Shown here: positions 1 through 6,107 of the stretch, piece after piece
Numbering within the stretch: position 1 is the first letter of the stretch
How the letters are laid out: every line of letters begins with the position of its first letter
Assembly (NCBI GenBank): GCA_934630975.1
Contig: CAKTXH010000120.1
Location: 1 to 6,156 of the forward strand
DNA: 6,156 nucleotides
Source: an uncultured Clostridia bacterium
Lineage (GTDB): Bacteria; Bacillota; Clostridia; Christensenellales; Aristaeellaceae
Reading direction: 5' to 3'
The notes under the pieces: model-generated
The model's database searches: none
What the model saw: the letters and a program-made list of their open reading frames with translations, nothing else
Told to the model about the DNA's origin: nothing
Program-made: the position numbers and the translations under genes

Positions 1-1
1 G

Positions 2-28
2 GTGCTGGTGACGTTTGAAATGCCATAA
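2..28 (+). CDS. C-terminal end of an upstream gene (possibly a SpoVD/FtsI-type penicillin-binding protein)
   Basis: The frame starting at base 2 reads VLVTFEMP and stops at TAA 26-28. The other two forward frames hit stops earlier (TGA at 16-18 and TGA at 9-11), so this is the most plausible tail of a preceding gene, ending 26 bases before the murE start. Eight residues cannot identify a protein. In Bacillus-type dcw clusters the gene just before murE is spoVD or another class B penicillin-binding protein, and a hydrophobic beta-strand-like ending would suit a terminal PASTA domain. That identity is an inference from gene order alone. Confidence 0.35.
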   Translation: MLVTFEMP

Positions 29-42
29 AGCACACAACAAAT

Positions 43-47
43 GGAGG
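43..47 (+). promoter_or_regulatory. Ribosome binding site of murE (decides the start)
   Basis: GGAGG lies at 43-47. The first in-frame ATG (49) begins only one base after it, too close for normal initiation. The second in-frame ATG (55) has a 7-base spacer, which is ideal. The start at 55 is therefore preferred. Confidence 0.75.
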
Positions 48-54
48 AATGACG

Positions 55-1527
55 ATGAACCTTGAACAACTGACGGCGGGCATGCCCGAGCTGGTCAAAA
101 TTACGGGGAACGCGCAGACGGAAATCAAAACCCTGACGGCGGATTCGCGCGCGAAATGCGAAAGCGGCCTGTTTTTCTGCATCCGCGGCGGGCGCGTGGA
201 CGCGCATGATTTCGCGCCGCAGGCCGTTGCGGGCGGCTGCGTGGCGCTGGTGGTGGAGCGCGAGCTGGCCATCGACTGCCCACAGGTGGTCGTGACGGAC
301 GTGCGCGCCGCGATGACGCGCATTGCCAGCGCGTTTAACGGCCATCCCGAGCGGCGGATGAAGCTCGTGGGCGTGACCGGCACGAAGGGCAAGACGACCA
401 CGACGTATCTGTTCAAGAGCATCGTCGAAAGCGCGGGCATGCGCTGCGGCATCATCGGCACGACGGGCTGCATCGCGGGGCAGACGAAGCTGCCCAGCCA
501 TCTGACCACGCCCGACCCGATTGAGATGTTTGAAATCCTGCGCATCATGGCGGATGCGGGCGTGGAGGTTGTGTGCATGGAAGTCTCCGCCCACGCGCTG
601 TACCTGCGCAAGCTGGTCGGCGTGGTCTTCGAGGCGGCGGCCTATACGAACCTCTCGCAGGATCACCTCGATTTCTTCGGCACGATGGAAAATTACTTTG
701 CGGCCAAGAAGCTGCTGTTTTCCACCGGCATGGCGCGCAACGCCGCCGTCAACGTCGATGAAGAGACGGCGCAGGCTGTCTGCGAGAGCCTTGACTGCCC
801 GCTGCTGACCTACGGCATCAGCGGCAAGGCGGATCTGTTCGCCCGCGACATCGAAATCACAGAAACGGGCGTATCCTTTACGCTCAATCTGCGTAACCTG
901 CATGCCGAGCGCGTCCATCTGCTGCTGACGGGCATGTTCAACGTGTACAACGCGCTGGCGGCGGCGGCCTGCGCGCTGATTCTGGGCGTGGAGCTGGAGG
1001 CCATCAAGAAAGGGCTGGAGGCCGTGGTCAGCGTGCCGGGGCGCGTGGAGATGCTGCCGACGAAAACGCCGTACCGCATGATTCTGGATTACAGCCACTC
1101 GCCGGACGCGCTGGAGAACATCCTGAAAACCGTTCGCGAATTCTGCCACGGGCGCATCATTCTGGTGTTCGGCTGCGGCGGCGACCGCGACAAGGGCAAG
1201 CGCCCGATGATGGGCGAAATCGCGGGCAAGCTGGCCGATTATGCGATTCTGACCAGCGACAACCCGCGCTTTGAAGACCCGATGGCGATTCTTGCCGCAA
1301 TCGAGGCAGGAATTAAGCCCACCGGCGCGAAATATGAAGTGATTGAAAACCGGCGCGAGGCGATTCGGCAGGCGATGGAAATGGCCGTCAGCGGCGACAT
1401 CGTGGTGCTGGCCGGCAAGGGACACGAAACCTATCAGGACATTCGGGGCGTGAAGCATCCGTTTGACGAAAAGGTGATCGTTTCCGAACTGCTGGAAGAA
1501 ATCGCGCGCGAGAACCACGCCGAGTAA
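55..1527 (+). CDS. murE: UDP-N-acetylmuramoyl-L-alanyl-D-glutamate--2,6-diaminopimelate ligase (MurE)
   Basis: Cytoplasmic ATP-dependent Mur ligase that adds the third stem-peptide residue to UDP-MurNAc-L-Ala-D-Glu. The protein is 490 residues from ATG 55, normal for MurE. The N-terminal substrate domain (about 1-104) contains the ADSR...GLFFCIRGG...DAHDF pattern. The central ATPase domain has the P-loop TGTKGKTTTT (108-117), TTPDP, MEVSAHAL (175-182), NLSQDHLDFF and the lysine of NYFAAK (K218), which is carbamylated in this family. The C-terminal domain has GGDRDKGKRP (R378), DNPR (402-405) and GKGHETYQ (454-461). DNPR with the matching R378, G454 and E458 is the known signature for meso-diaminopimelate rather than lysine. 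Oddities: the usual EVSSHAL is EVSAHAL, and the arginine that contacts substrate a few residues later appears as lysine (K186). An ATG at 49 is also in frame but sits too close to the ribosome site. mraY follows after 48 bases, presumably in the same operon. Confidence 0.96.
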   Translation: MNLEQLTAGMPELVKITGNAQTEIKTLTADSRAKCESGLFFCIRGGRVDAHDFAPQAVAGGCVALVVERELAIDCPQVVVTDVRAAMTRIASAFNGHPERRMKLVGVTGTKGKTTTTYLFKSIVESAGMRCGIIGTTGCIAGQTKLPSHLTTPDPIEMFEILRIMADAGVEVVCMEVSAHALYLRKLVGVVFEAAAYTNLSQDHLDFFGTMENYFAAKKLLFSTGMARNAAVNVDEETAQAVCESLDCPLLTYGISGKADLFARDIEITETGVSFTLNLRNLHAERVHLLLTGMFNVYNALAAAACALILGVELEAIKKGLEAVVSVPGRVEMLPTKTPYRMILDYSHSPDALENILKTVREFCHGRIILVFGCGGDRDKGKRPMMGEIAGKLADYAILTSDNPRFEDPMAILAAIEAGIKPTGAKYEVIENRREAIRQAMEMAVSGDIVVLAGKGHETYQDIRGVKHPFDEKVIVSELLEEIARENHAE

Positions 1528-1539
1528 ACTCTAACAAAA

Positions 1540-1554
1540 CGGGAAAAAATCCCG
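1540..1554 (+). other. Small inverted repeat (hairpin) between murE and mraY
   Basis: CGGGA and TCCCG form a perfect 5-bp stem around a loop of five A's, between the murE stop and the mraY ribosome site at 1561. No T-run follows, so it does not look like an intrinsic terminator. It could be an mRNA-stability or processing element, or chance in GC-rich sequence. Confidence 0.35.
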
Positions 1555-1560
1555 CGCTTC

Positions 1561-1565
1561 GGAGG
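1561..1565 (+). promoter_or_regulatory. Ribosome binding site of mraY (decides the start)
   Basis: GGAGG at 1561-1565 has only one base before the first in-frame ATG (1567) but 10 bases before the next (1576). Further ATGs at 1585 and 1588 are too distant. The start at 1576 is preferred, though the spacer is a little long. Confidence 0.6.
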
Positions 1566-1575
1566 AATGAGAACC

Positions 1576-2547
1576 ATGCAAAGGATGATGATAACCCTGC
1601 TGATCGCGTTCGCAGTCGGCATTGTGCTGGGCAAAGCGATGCTGCCCGTGCTGCATAAGCTCAAGTTCGGCCAGAACATTTACGAGCTTGCGCCGGAAGC
1701 ACACAAGAAAAAGCAGGGTACGCCGACGATGGGCGGCCTTGTCATCGCGGGCGCGGCGATTGTCGCGGCGCTGATCATGAACGATTACAGCCAGCCGCTC
1801 TGGCAGAACATGCTGCTGGCGATGCTGGTGATGGCGCTGGGCAACCTGTGCATCGGCTTTGTGGACGATATGACCAAGATCCGTCGGGGCAAAAACGGCG
1901 GCCTGACGCCTAAGCAGAAGATGGTGTTCCAGACGCTGCTGGCGCTGGCGTTCTCCTGCTACTGCTACTTCCACCCGCAGGTCGGACACGTGATCAAGGT
2001 GCCGTTCTTCCGCGTGGAGTGGGATTTGGGCATCTGGTATATCCCGATCATGATGTTCATCATCGTGGGCACGACGAACAGCGCGAATCTGCTGGACGGC
2101 CTGGACGGCCTGCTGACCAGCGTTTCGATGGTCGATTTCGCGACGCTGGCGGTGCTCTGCGGCGCGGCTTCGCTGGGGAGCCTCGGCGTGGGCTGCGCGG
2201 CGATGTGCGGCGCGTGCATGGCGTTCCTCTCCCGCAACGCCTACCCGGCGCAGATGTTCATGGGCGACACCGGCTCGATGTTCATCGGCGGGGCGGTGGT
2301 GGCCGCGGCGATGCTGCTGCGCCAGCCGCTGATTCTGGTGCTGATTGCGTTCTGGATGCTGATGAGCAGCCTTTCCGATATCATCCAGATCACGTATTTC
2401 AAAAAGACGCATGGCAAGCGCATCTTCAAAATGGCGCCGATTCACCACCATTTTGAGCTTTGCGGCATCCACGAGACGAAGATCGTGACCATGTATATGG
2501 TGACGACGGCGATTCTCTGCGTGATCACGCTGCTTGGCGTGCTGTAA
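1576..2547 (+). CDS. mraY: Phospho-N-acetylmuramoyl-pentapeptide-transferase (MraY)
   Basis: Polytopic membrane enzyme that transfers phospho-MurNAc-pentapeptide from UDP to undecaprenyl phosphate, making lipid I, the first membrane step of peptidoglycan synthesis. The protein has 323 residues from ATG 1576, the usual length for Gram-positive MraY. An N-terminal hydrophobic helix is followed by LKFGQ and the cytoplasmic motif GTPTMGG (48-54). Catalytic-site motifs of the family are all present: VDDMTK with D97 and D98, NLLDGLDGL with D174 and D177, MFMGDTGS (227-234, D231) and APIHHHFEL (287-295) with the triple histidine H290-292. Many strongly hydrophobic stretches lie between them, as expected for about ten membrane segments. 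It lies between murE and murD as in Bacillus, without an intervening murF. An in-frame ATG at 1567 would add three residues. Nothing suggests loss of function. Confidence 0.97.
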   Translation: MQRMMITLLIAFAVGIVLGKAMLPVLHKLKFGQNIYELAPEAHKKKQGTPTMGGLVIAGAAIVAALIMNDYSQPLWQNMLLAMLVMALGNLCIGFVDDMTKIRRGKNGGLTPKQKMVFQTLLALAFSCYCYFHPQVGHVIKVPFFRVEWDLGIWYIPIMMFIIVGTTNSANLLDGLDGLLTSVSMVDFATLAVLCGAASLGSLGVGCAAMCGACMAFLSRNAYPAQMFMGDTGSMFIGGAVVAAAMLLRQPLILVLIAFWMLMSSLSDIIQITYFKKTHGKRIFKMAPIHHHFELCGIHETKIVTMYMVTTAILCVITLLGVL

Positions 2548-2554
2548 AACGAGT

Positions 2555-2559
2555 GGAGG
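2555..2559 (+). promoter_or_regulatory. Ribosome binding site of murD
   Basis: GGAGG lies in the 18-base gap after the mraY stop. It is 6 bases before ATG 2566 and 9 before the adjacent in-frame ATG 2569. Both are usable, so the murD start is uncertain by one codon. Confidence 0.7.
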
Positions 2560-2565
2560 CAGTCA

Positions 2566-3933
2566 ATGATGAACGTAAACGGTAAGCGCGTGCTGGTCTG
2601 CGGCATGGCGCGCAGCGGCATTGCGGCGGCCAGGCTGCTTTTGAGCCTTGGCGCAAAGGTGACGATTACCGATACCAAGCCGGAGGCGGATTTCGGCGAC
2701 GCGCTGGATGAGCTGCGCGTGCCGGAGTGCGCGTTTGCGCTTGGGCGGCAGGCCGACGCGCTGATTGCCGGGCAGGATATGATGGTCATCAGCCCGGGCA
2801 TCGCGTGGGCCAAGCCGTTTGTGCAGAGCGCCATCGCGCAGGGCGTGGAGGTCATGGGCGAATTGGAGCTGGGCGCGCGGCTGACGAAGGGCGCGCTGGT
2901 CGCCATCACCGGCACGAACGGCAAGACGACGACCACGACGCTGGTGGGCGAGCTGTTCCGCGCGACGGGGCGCACGACGCACGTTGTCGGCAACATCGGC
3001 TATCCGATTACCGCGACGGCGGGTATCTCCAGACAGGACGATGTGACCGTCGCCGAGGTGAGCAGCTATCAGTGCGAGGGCATCAGCCAATTCCACCCGC
3101 ATGTGGGCGCGGTGCTCAACATCACGGAGGATCACATCGTCCGGCACGGCTCGATGGAAGTGTACATCGCCATGAAGCGGCGCATCTTCGACCGCCAGAC
3201 CGCGCACGACGTTGCCGTGTTCAACTACGACGATCCGACCTGCCGCGAGATGGCCAGAGGGTTGAAGGCGCAGGTGGCGTGGTTCTCCCGCAAGGAGAAA
3301 GTGCCCTACGGCGCGTATGTGGCGGATAACCACATCATCCTGAAGCTGGGCGAGGGCGAGCAGATGGTCTGCCGCTGCGACGAGGTGTATATCCCCGGCC
3401 CGCACAACCTCGAAAACGCGCTGGCCGCTGTGGTCATCACCGGCGTGATGGGTGTGCCCTGCGAGACGATGCGCGAGGTGCTCAAGACCTTCAAGGGCGT
3501 GGAGCACCGCATCGAGACGGTGCGCGAGCTGGACGGCGTGACGTGGATCAACGATTCCAAGGGAACGAACGTTGATTCCACGCAGAAGGCCATCGCGACG
3601 ATGAACAGGCCGACGGTGCTCATCCTCGGCGGCAGCGACAAGAAGGTGTCGTTCGATCCGCTGGCCAGAAGCATCGCGGATGCGCCGCTGATTGAGCACT
3701 GTGTGCTCATCGGCGACACGGCGAACCAGATTAAAGACGCGCTCGACCGCGTGGGCTACACGGCCTACACGATGACGGGATACGATTTCGACCTGTGCCT
3801 GGCGACGTGCAGGAAGCTGGCGAAGGAAGGCGGCAACGTGCTGCTCTCCCCGGCCTGCGCAAGCTTTGACATGTTTACCGATTACGAGAACCGGGGTAAA
3901 ATCTTTAAGGAAAAGGTCATGGCGATGCAGTAA
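2566..3933 (+). CDS. murD: UDP-N-acetylmuramoyl-L-alanine--D-glutamate ligase (MurD)
   Basis: Cytoplasmic Mur ligase that adds D-glutamate to UDP-MurNAc-L-Ala using ATP; its product is the substrate of MurE encoded upstream. It is 455 residues, typical for MurD. The N-terminal Rossmann-like domain starts KRVLVCGMARSGIAAARLL (7-25), the UDP-binding part. The ATPase domain has the P-loop GTNGKTTTT (116-124), GNIGYP (142-147), EVSSYQ with the Mg-binding glutamate E164, and NITEDH with H190, followed by K204 as the expected carbamylated lysine. The C-terminal domain has HRIE, NDSKGTN (329-335, K332), LILGGSDK and SPACASFDMF (428-437) with DYENRG. Oddities: the aspartate usually two residues after the histidine (DHxD) is valine, V192, and the alanine before K204 is methionine. 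The other catalytic residues are intact, so the enzyme is expected to be active. The start could equally be the next codon (2569). Confidence 0.96.
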   Translation: MMNVNGKRVLVCGMARSGIAAARLLLSLGAKVTITDTKPEADFGDALDELRVPECAFALGRQADALIAGQDMMVISPGIAWAKPFVQSAIAQGVEVMGELELGARLTKGALVAITGTNGKTTTTTLVGELFRATGRTTHVVGNIGYPITATAGISRQDDVTVAEVSSYQCEGISQFHPHVGAVLNITEDHIVRHGSMEVYIAMKRRIFDRQTAHDVAVFNYDDPTCREMARGLKAQVAWFSRKEKVPYGAYVADNHIILKLGEGEQMVCRCDEVYIPGPHNLENALAAVVITGVMGVPCETMREVLKTFKGVEHRIETVRELDGVTWINDSKGTNVDSTQKAIATMNRPTVLILGGSDKKVSFDPLARSIADAPLIEHCVLIGDTANQIKDALDRVGYTAYTMTGYDFDLCLATCRKLAKEGGNVLLSPACASFDMFTDYENRGKIFKEKVMAMQ

Positions 3934-3941
3934 GCCCGTGA

Positions 3942-3973
3942 CCGGCTGCAAAAGAGGCAAAAAAGGCAGTCGG
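3942..3973 (+). other. Possible stem-loop overlapping the ftsW ribosome site
   Basis: CCGGCTG at 3942-3948 can pair with CAGTCGG at 3967-3973, seven pairs including one G-U, around an 18-base purine-rich loop. The 3' arm reaches the first two bases of the GGGAGGG ribosome site, so it might modulate ftsW translation. No T-run follows, so it is not a terminator. It could be coincidental. Confidence 0.3.
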
Positions 3974-3978
3974 GAGGG
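3972..3978 (+). promoter_or_regulatory. Ribosome binding site of ftsW
   Basis: GGGAGGG at 3972-3978, within the 54-base spacer after murD, places its GGAGG core 10 bases before ATG 3988. Confidence 0.65.
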
Positions 3979-3987
3979 AAAAACGCC

Positions 3988-5136
3988 ATGCCGAATCCAG
4001 TCAGACGAACCTGCGACAAGACGGTGGTTGCGCTGATGGTGCTGCTGCTCCTGATGGGGCTGCTCACCCTGTTCAGCGCCACCTATTATCAAAAGGCGGC
4101 GGCAGGCGACGCGCTTGCCGCGGTCAAGAAGCAGCTGATCGGCGTGGCGCTTGGCGCTGCGGCGTGCGTGACGCTCTCGCGCGTGCCGTATCGCGTTTTC
4201 CGGCGTCCCAAGGTGACGCTGCTTTTATTAGCGGCGAGCGCTTTGCTGCTGATTCTGGTGATCATTCCGGGCGTTGGCGTGAACATCAACGGTTCGCGGC
4301 GGTGGCTGAATGTCTTCGGGCTGAGCATGCAGCCCTCGGAATTCGCCAAGTACGCGATGGTCATCTTCATGGCCGGCGCGCTGGATCGGCGCGGCGAGGC
4401 GATTCGCCATCTGTTCACGGGAATCATTCCGCTGCTGGTCGTGCCGGGCGTGATGTTCCTGCTGATTCTGGAGCAGCCGAATCTCTCCACCGGCGGCAGC
4501 ATCCTGATCTGCGCGCTGGTGATGCTCTTCGCGGCGGGCATTAAAAAGCGGCACATGACGCTGCTGGGCATCGGCGGGTTCGCCGTCGGCGCGTTTTACG
4601 CGTGGAGCGCGCCGTATCGCCGGGAGCGGCTGCTTTCCTTCCGCGACCCGTTCGCCAAGATGAGCGACGAGGGCTATCAGCTTTCGCAATCGCTGATTGC
4701 GCTCGGCTCGGGCGGGCTGTTCGGCATGGGCATGGGGCAGGGGCGGCAGAAATTCGCCTACCTGCCCTACCCGGAATCGGACTTCATTTTCGCGATTGTC
4801 GGGGAGGATTTCGGGCTGGTCGGCTGCGTGACGGTGATCGCGCTGTTCGTGCTGTTTGTGCTGGCGGGGCTGCGCGTGTCGCTGGCCTGCCGGGACCGCT
4901 TCGGCTGCCTGCTGGGTACGGGCATCACCTCGATGATCGGCTTGCAGGCGTTCATCAACATGGGCGTGGTGACGGGCATACTGCCCACGACGGGCCTGCC
5001 GCTGCCGTTTTTCAGTGCGGGCGGCACATCGGTCAGCATGATCATGGCGGCGGTCGGGATTCTGCTGAGCATCTCGCGGGAAAACGGCGCAAGGATCGTT
5101 GAAACATCGGTTCAACAAAATGGGGGAAGGGCATGA
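3988..5136 (+). CDS. ftsW: Lipid II polymerase FtsW (SEDS family; SpoVE-like)
   Basis: Polytopic SEDS-family glycosyltransferase that polymerises lipid II into glycan strands at the division septum, working with a class B penicillin-binding protein. It is 382 residues, normal for the family, with about ten hydrophobic segments and a basic N-terminal start. Family motifs: NGSRRWL...QPSEFAK (101-121), DEGYQLSQSLIALGSGG, then LPYPESDFIFAIVGEDFGLVG, where D265 matches the catalytic aspartate of SEDS polymerases, and INMGVVTGILPTTGLPLPFFSAGGTS near the C terminus (333-348). The usual S-Y-G-G of the last motif is S-A-G-G here. The position after murD and before divIB matches B. subtilis spoVE and the ftsW of other dcw clusters, which favours FtsW/SpoVE over RodA. 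A vegetative or sporulation-specific role cannot be told from sequence. The last four bases overlap the ftsQ start, suggesting translational coupling. Confidence 0.93.
   Translation: MPNPVRRTCDKTVVALMVLLLLMGLLTLFSATYYQKAAAGDALAAVKKQLIGVALGAAACVTLSRVPYRVFRRPKVTLLLLAASALLLILVIIPGVGVNINGSRRWLNVFGLSMQPSEFAKYAMVIFMAGALDRRGEAIRHLFTGIIPLLVVPGVMFLLILEQPNLSTGGSILICALVMLFAAGIKKRHMTLLGIGGFAVGAFYAWSAPYRRERLLSFRDPFAKMSDEGYQLSQSLIALGSGGLFGMGMGQGRQKFAYLPYPESDFIFAIVGEDFGLVGCVTVIALFVLFVLAGLRVSLACRDRFGCLLGTGITSMIGLQAFINMGVVTGILPTTGLPLPFFSAGGTSVSMIMAAVGILLSISRENGARIVETSVQQNGGRA
5122..5131 (+). promoter_or_regulatory. Ribosome binding site of ftsQ inside ftsW
   Basis: The purine run GGGGGAAGGG lies in the last codons of ftsW just before ATG 5133. 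Its GGGGG part is 6 bases from the ATG. It is weaker than the GGAGG sites upstream, and the ATGA overlap with the ftsW stop suggests coupling with ftsW translation. Confidence 0.5.
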
Positions 5137-5963
5137 GATACAGAAAGCGCAAAAAGGCGGCCTCTCAGGTGATGGGGATGACGGTCGTGGTGCTGGCCGT
5201 GCTGGCGGCGCTGCTGGTGCTGGCGTGCAGCCAGGTGTTTGAGGTGCGCGGAATTCTGGTCGTCGGCAACCGAAACATCTCCAAAGAGGACGTGATCGCC
5301 CTGAGCGGCGTGCAGGAGGGCGACAATCTGCTTTCCCTCAGCGACGCGGAGCTGAAAAAGAAGCTGGAAAAGAACTGGTATATCGAGTATATCGGCCACG
5401 AATTTGACTACCGCGGCACGCTGACCCTGCACGTCAACGAGCGGATGGGCATGGGCGTGGTGAACGTGTTCGGCCTGTATTACGTGGTGGATTCGTCGGG
5501 CATGGTGCTCGAGTGCGCGGGCAGCGTGTACCCGGATACGGTGGCCGGGCCGAAACTCAACAACCTGATTCTGGATGACAATTCCCGCGTGACGGTCGGC
5601 GAACGGCTGCCCGTGCGCGACAGCGGCCAGCTTGAAGCCGTGCAGCGCGTATTGACCGCGCTGGATAACACGAACATGCTGGGGCGCGTTTCGCTGCTGG
5701 ACGTGAAGAACCTGGATAACATGTACCTGATGACCACGGACGGTGCGCGCATCGTGCTCGGCGACGACGCGAAGCTGGAAACCAAGCTGCTCATCGCGCG
5801 GGAGGTGCTCGCCGTGCGTGAACCGCTGGGCACGGTGAAGGGCGCGAAAATCGACGTTTCCAGCGCCAAAGAGGCGCATTATATCCCGGACGCGCTGCCG
5901 ACCGTCACCCCCGTTCCGACCGCAACGCCGACGATTGCGCCCTCCGCAACGCCCGAAACTTGA
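5133..5963 (+). CDS. ftsQ: Cell division protein FtsQ/DivIB
   Basis: Single-pass membrane divisome protein of the FtsQ/DivIB family; it links early and late division proteins outside the membrane, with FtsL/DivIC partners. The protein is 276 residues. A basic cytoplasmic start (MRYRKRKKAA) is followed by one membrane helix (about 15-32). A POTRA domain (about 36-103) begins FEVRGILVVGNRNISKEDV and includes GDNLLSL and the KKKLEKNWYIEYI helix. A beta-rich FtsQ domain (about 104-245) follows, with VDSSGMVLE and a TTDGARIVLGDDAKLETKL segment typical of DivIB. The last 25 residues (252-276) are a Pro/Thr/Ala-rich, presumably disordered outer tail. The cytoplasmic part is very short compared with B. 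subtilis DivIB. It overlaps ftsW by four bases (ATGA) and precedes a probable ftsA, as in other dcw clusters. The name divIB would be equally appropriate. Confidence 0.9.
   Translation: MRYRKRKKAASQVMGMTVVVLAVLAALLVLACSQVFEVRGILVVGNRNISKEDVIALSGVQEGDNLLSLSDAELKKKLEKNWYIEYIGHEFDYRGTLTLHVNERMGMGVVNVFGLYYVVDSSGMVLECAGSVYPDTVAGPKLNNLILDDNSRVTVGERLPVRDSGQLEAVQRVLTALDNTNMLGRVSLLDVKNLDNMYLMTTDGARIVLGDDAKLETKLLIAREVLAVREPLGTVKGAKIDVSSAKEAHYIPDALPTVTPVPTATPTIAPSATPET
5920..5953 (+). repeat. Short direct repeat coding the Pro/Thr tail of FtsQ
   Basis: CCGCAACGCC occurs at 5920-5929 and again at 5944-5953, exactly 24 bases (8 codons) apart. Both copies encode ATP in the tail pattern TATPTIAPSATPET. This fits a low-complexity tail that grew by small in-frame duplications, though convergent codon use is also possible. 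Confidence 0.5.
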
Positions 5964-6002
5964 AAAAATGGGCGGATTTGGAACAAAATTTGCTCAAGTG
6001 GG

Positions 6003-6031
6003 TTGAAAGAACGGGCATAATCGGTTACAAT
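6003..6031 (+). promoter_or_regulatory. Candidate sigma-A-type promoter for ftsA
   Basis: TTGAAA (6003-6008) and TACAAT (6026-6031) are separated by exactly 17 bases, each one mismatch or so from the consensus TTGACA and TATAAT. The site lies in the AT-richer spacer between ftsQ and the probable ftsA, where a promoter is expected. Transcription would begin near 6038, leaving a leader of about 80 bases. No TGn extended -10 element is present. A further TA-rich run (CATAATAATAG, 6039-6049) has no matching -35. Confidence 0.65.
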
Positions 6032-6068
6032 AAACTCGCATAATAATAGCAAATCAGATGATATCTTG

Positions 6069-6083
6069 CGCCCTTTGGGGGCG
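6069..6083 (+). other. Small hairpin in the ftsA leader
   Basis: CGCCC and GGGCG form a 5-bp stem around TTTGG, downstream of the candidate promoter and upstream of the ftsA ribosome site. Only AATTTAC follows, which is too short a T-run for a confident intrinsic terminator. It may be a leader structure, a weak attenuator or chance. Confidence 0.3.
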
Positions 6084-6102
6084 AATTTACATGCGGGCAG
6101 AC

Positions 6103-6107
6103 AGGAG
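6103..6107 (+). promoter_or_regulatory. Ribosome binding site of probable ftsA
   Basis: AGGAG at 6103-6107 is 11 bases before ATG 6119, somewhat long. An out-of-frame ATG at 6109 lies one base after it, too close to initiate normally. Confidence 0.5.

Noticed and set aside
1531..2472. A 313-codon minus-strand open frame opposite mraY
   Set aside because: It has the same low-complexity His/Arg/Gln composition and no family motif; it is a shadow of mraY codon bias.
2563..4092. A 509-codon open frame on the minus strand opposite murD and the start of ftsW
   Set aside because: It is rich in His, Arg, Ala and Gln, has no recognisable motif, and lies opposite a clear murD. Long antisense open frames are expected when third positions are mostly G or C.
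4228..5118. A 296-codon minus-strand open frame opposite ftsW
   Set aside because: It is an antisense shadow with Gln/Arg/His-rich composition and no recognisable domain.
5217..5228. A lipobox-like VLAC (C32) at the end of the FtsQ membrane helix
   Set aside because: The -2 residue is Leu and FtsQ/DivIB proteins are anchored by an uncleaved helix; the POTRA domain begins right after, so a lipoprotein is unlikely.
5968..6006. A 12-codon open frame (MGGFGTKFAQVG) just after ftsQ
   Set aside because: No ribosome site precedes it, and it overlaps the candidate promoter -35 box; it is most likely chance.
6069..6088. Intrinsic terminator ending the murE-ftsQ operon
   Set aside because: The stem is only 5 bp and is followed by AATTTAC rather than a T-run; it also lies downstream of the candidate ftsA promoter.
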